From positions 1 to 11,508 of the forward strand of contig JAITNZ010000213.1 of assembly GCA_031290205.1 (NCBI GenBank): 11,508 nucleotides of DNA, read 5' to 3'. The stretch is from Spirochaetaceae bacterium. Lineage in GTDB: Bacteria > Spirochaetota > Spirochaetia > Treponematales > Breznakiellaceae. The position numbers were made by a program, and so were the translations under genes. The notes beneath the pieces are model-generated. The model was not told the origin of the DNA, ran no database searches, and saw nothing but the letters and a program-made list of their open reading frames with translations. Of this stretch, positions 11,113-11,508 are shown in pieces (position 1 is the first letter of the stretch; each line of letters starts with the position of its first letter).

Positions 11113-11284
11113 TTCGTATAATGTTCCGGCTGTTTACGACGTTTTTGTTGCCCGATAAAGGAATTACGAAGCAATTCCAGCGCCAAAAAATGTGCTGGAG
11201 TGAGGCGTGAGAGCGCAGAGACCTAGCCGAACGGAAGCCAAGCCCGTTACTGCGGGCGCAGCGTAAACAGACCTGTTATGCGAA
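11113..11284 (+). other. Structured attC-like element
   Basis: Two nested inverted arms enclose a 172-nt region. The outer arm TTCGTATAA (11113-11121) pairs with TTATGCGAA (11276-11284) with one wobble. The inner arm CTGTTTACG (11130-11138) pairs exactly with CGTAAACAG (11262-11270). They are separated by unpaired spacers of 8 and 5 nt. This outer-arm/spacer/inner-arm plan is that of integron attC sites (R and L boxes), and GTTATGC at 11275-11281 is a core-like sequence at the right end. Internal hairpins are GGAATT/AATTCC (11160-11178), CCAGC/GCTGG (11177-11198) and GCCCG/CGGGC (11242-11257). It could instead be a structured RNA or another repeat type. No integrase is in the window. Confidence 0.45.
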
Positions 11285-11310
11285 GTGTGCCCGTACACCA
11301 TTATTTTTAT

Positions 11311-11508
11311 TTAATATTTATTATAATGTATTTTATTTTTATCATAAAAATTTGTACTTGCCGATGAAACGGCATCTATTGATGGTTGACCAATACAAAT
11401 CATCATTTGAGGAATAACTTCACGGGGAATATTTAATGCATCAGAAACACCTTGTATCCTATTATTTTGAGGTGCAATACTCATTGGAACAGATGCCAAA
11501 CCAAGTTT
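11311..11508 (-). CDS. Nitroreductase family protein, C-terminal fragment (runs off the window)
   Basis: Sixty-five codons are visible, open to the window edge at 11508, ending at TAA 11313-11311. The sequence LGLASVPMSIAPQNNRIQGV, then SDALNIPREVIPQMMICIGQP, matches the C-terminal pattern of FMN-dependent nitroreductases: a GL-x-S segment, then helix and LxIP, then a hydrophobic strand ending in GxP. The last 24 residues are polar and probably a tail. A TTG at 11499 could be mistaken for a start, but the frame continues upstream, so the N-terminal part lies outside the window. Its neighbour across the attC-like element is another flavin reductase. Family call from a short fragment, so moderate confidence. 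Confidence 0.6.
   Translation of the reverse strand, partial: KLGLASVPMSIAPQNNRIQGVSDALNIPREVIPQMMICIGQPSIDAVSSASTNFYDKNKIHYNKY

Noticed and set aside
11072..11158. 28-codon plus-strand frame starting MHDAPLL
   Set aside because: Overlaps the left arm of the attC-like element and the operator region. Too short, with no ribosome binding site.

Overview
The window looks like accessory-rich chromosome of a spirochaete, most likely a host-associated Treponema. This is an inference from the overall style: conserved genes separated by several hundred bases of dispersed hairpin-rich repeats, short decayed open frames, and patchy base composition. Genes at 170-2016 and the carB gene are GC-rich. The segments at about 2740-3500 and 9379-11508 are visibly AT-richer. 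No sequence search was run, so family names rest on recognised motifs.

Layout. Positions 1-169 hold a short tandem repeat and a sigma70-like promoter that appears to give a leaderless transcript for trxB (170-1114). trxB overlaps by 4 nt a secreted M15-type peptidoglycan peptidase gene (1111-2016). A repeat zone (2017-2418) follows. Next comes a small module of a divergent XRE regulator (2419-2739, minus) and a PD-(D/E)XK-like nuclease candidate (2926-3492, plus). A 77-codon hypothetical gene and a string of decayed small genes (3793-4289) follow, then a terminator. This module sits between two 69-bp direct repeats that differ at two positions (2227-2295 and 4392-4460). A second repeat zone (4290-4689) precedes carB.

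carB (4690-8697, minus) is the main surprise. It encodes 1335 residues instead of about 1070. The excess is one in-frame insertion of about 267 residues in the oligomerisation domain. It carries a PBECR-like (barnase/EndoU/colicin E5/D/RelE-fold) nuclease domain of the kind found in phage polyvalent and MuF proteins, two 45-residue tandem repeats, a linker encoded by a 7-bp microsatellite, and a copy of the same dispersed hairpin repeat found between genes elsewhere in the window. Subtracting the insert leaves 1068 residues, the normal length. The host CarB sequence resembles the eukaryotic CAD/CPS1 type.

Upstream of carB lie a strong terminator and a tRNA-Lys(CTT) gene (minus), then a third repeat zone (8844-9378). 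The right end is an AT-rich minus-strand region. It holds a C-terminal nitroreductase fragment running off the window, a structured attC-like element (11113-11284), and a two-gene operon of an old-yellow-enzyme-type flavin oxidoreductase and a small exported protein. The operon is driven by a promoter whose -10 and -35 boxes lie inside a perfect 10-bp inverted repeat.

Functionally, trxB, the flavin oxidoreductase and the nitroreductase are all flavin-dependent redox enzymes. carB makes carbamoyl phosphate for pyrimidine and arginine synthesis. The XRE/nuclease module looks like a small mobile or defence-type cassette in decay.
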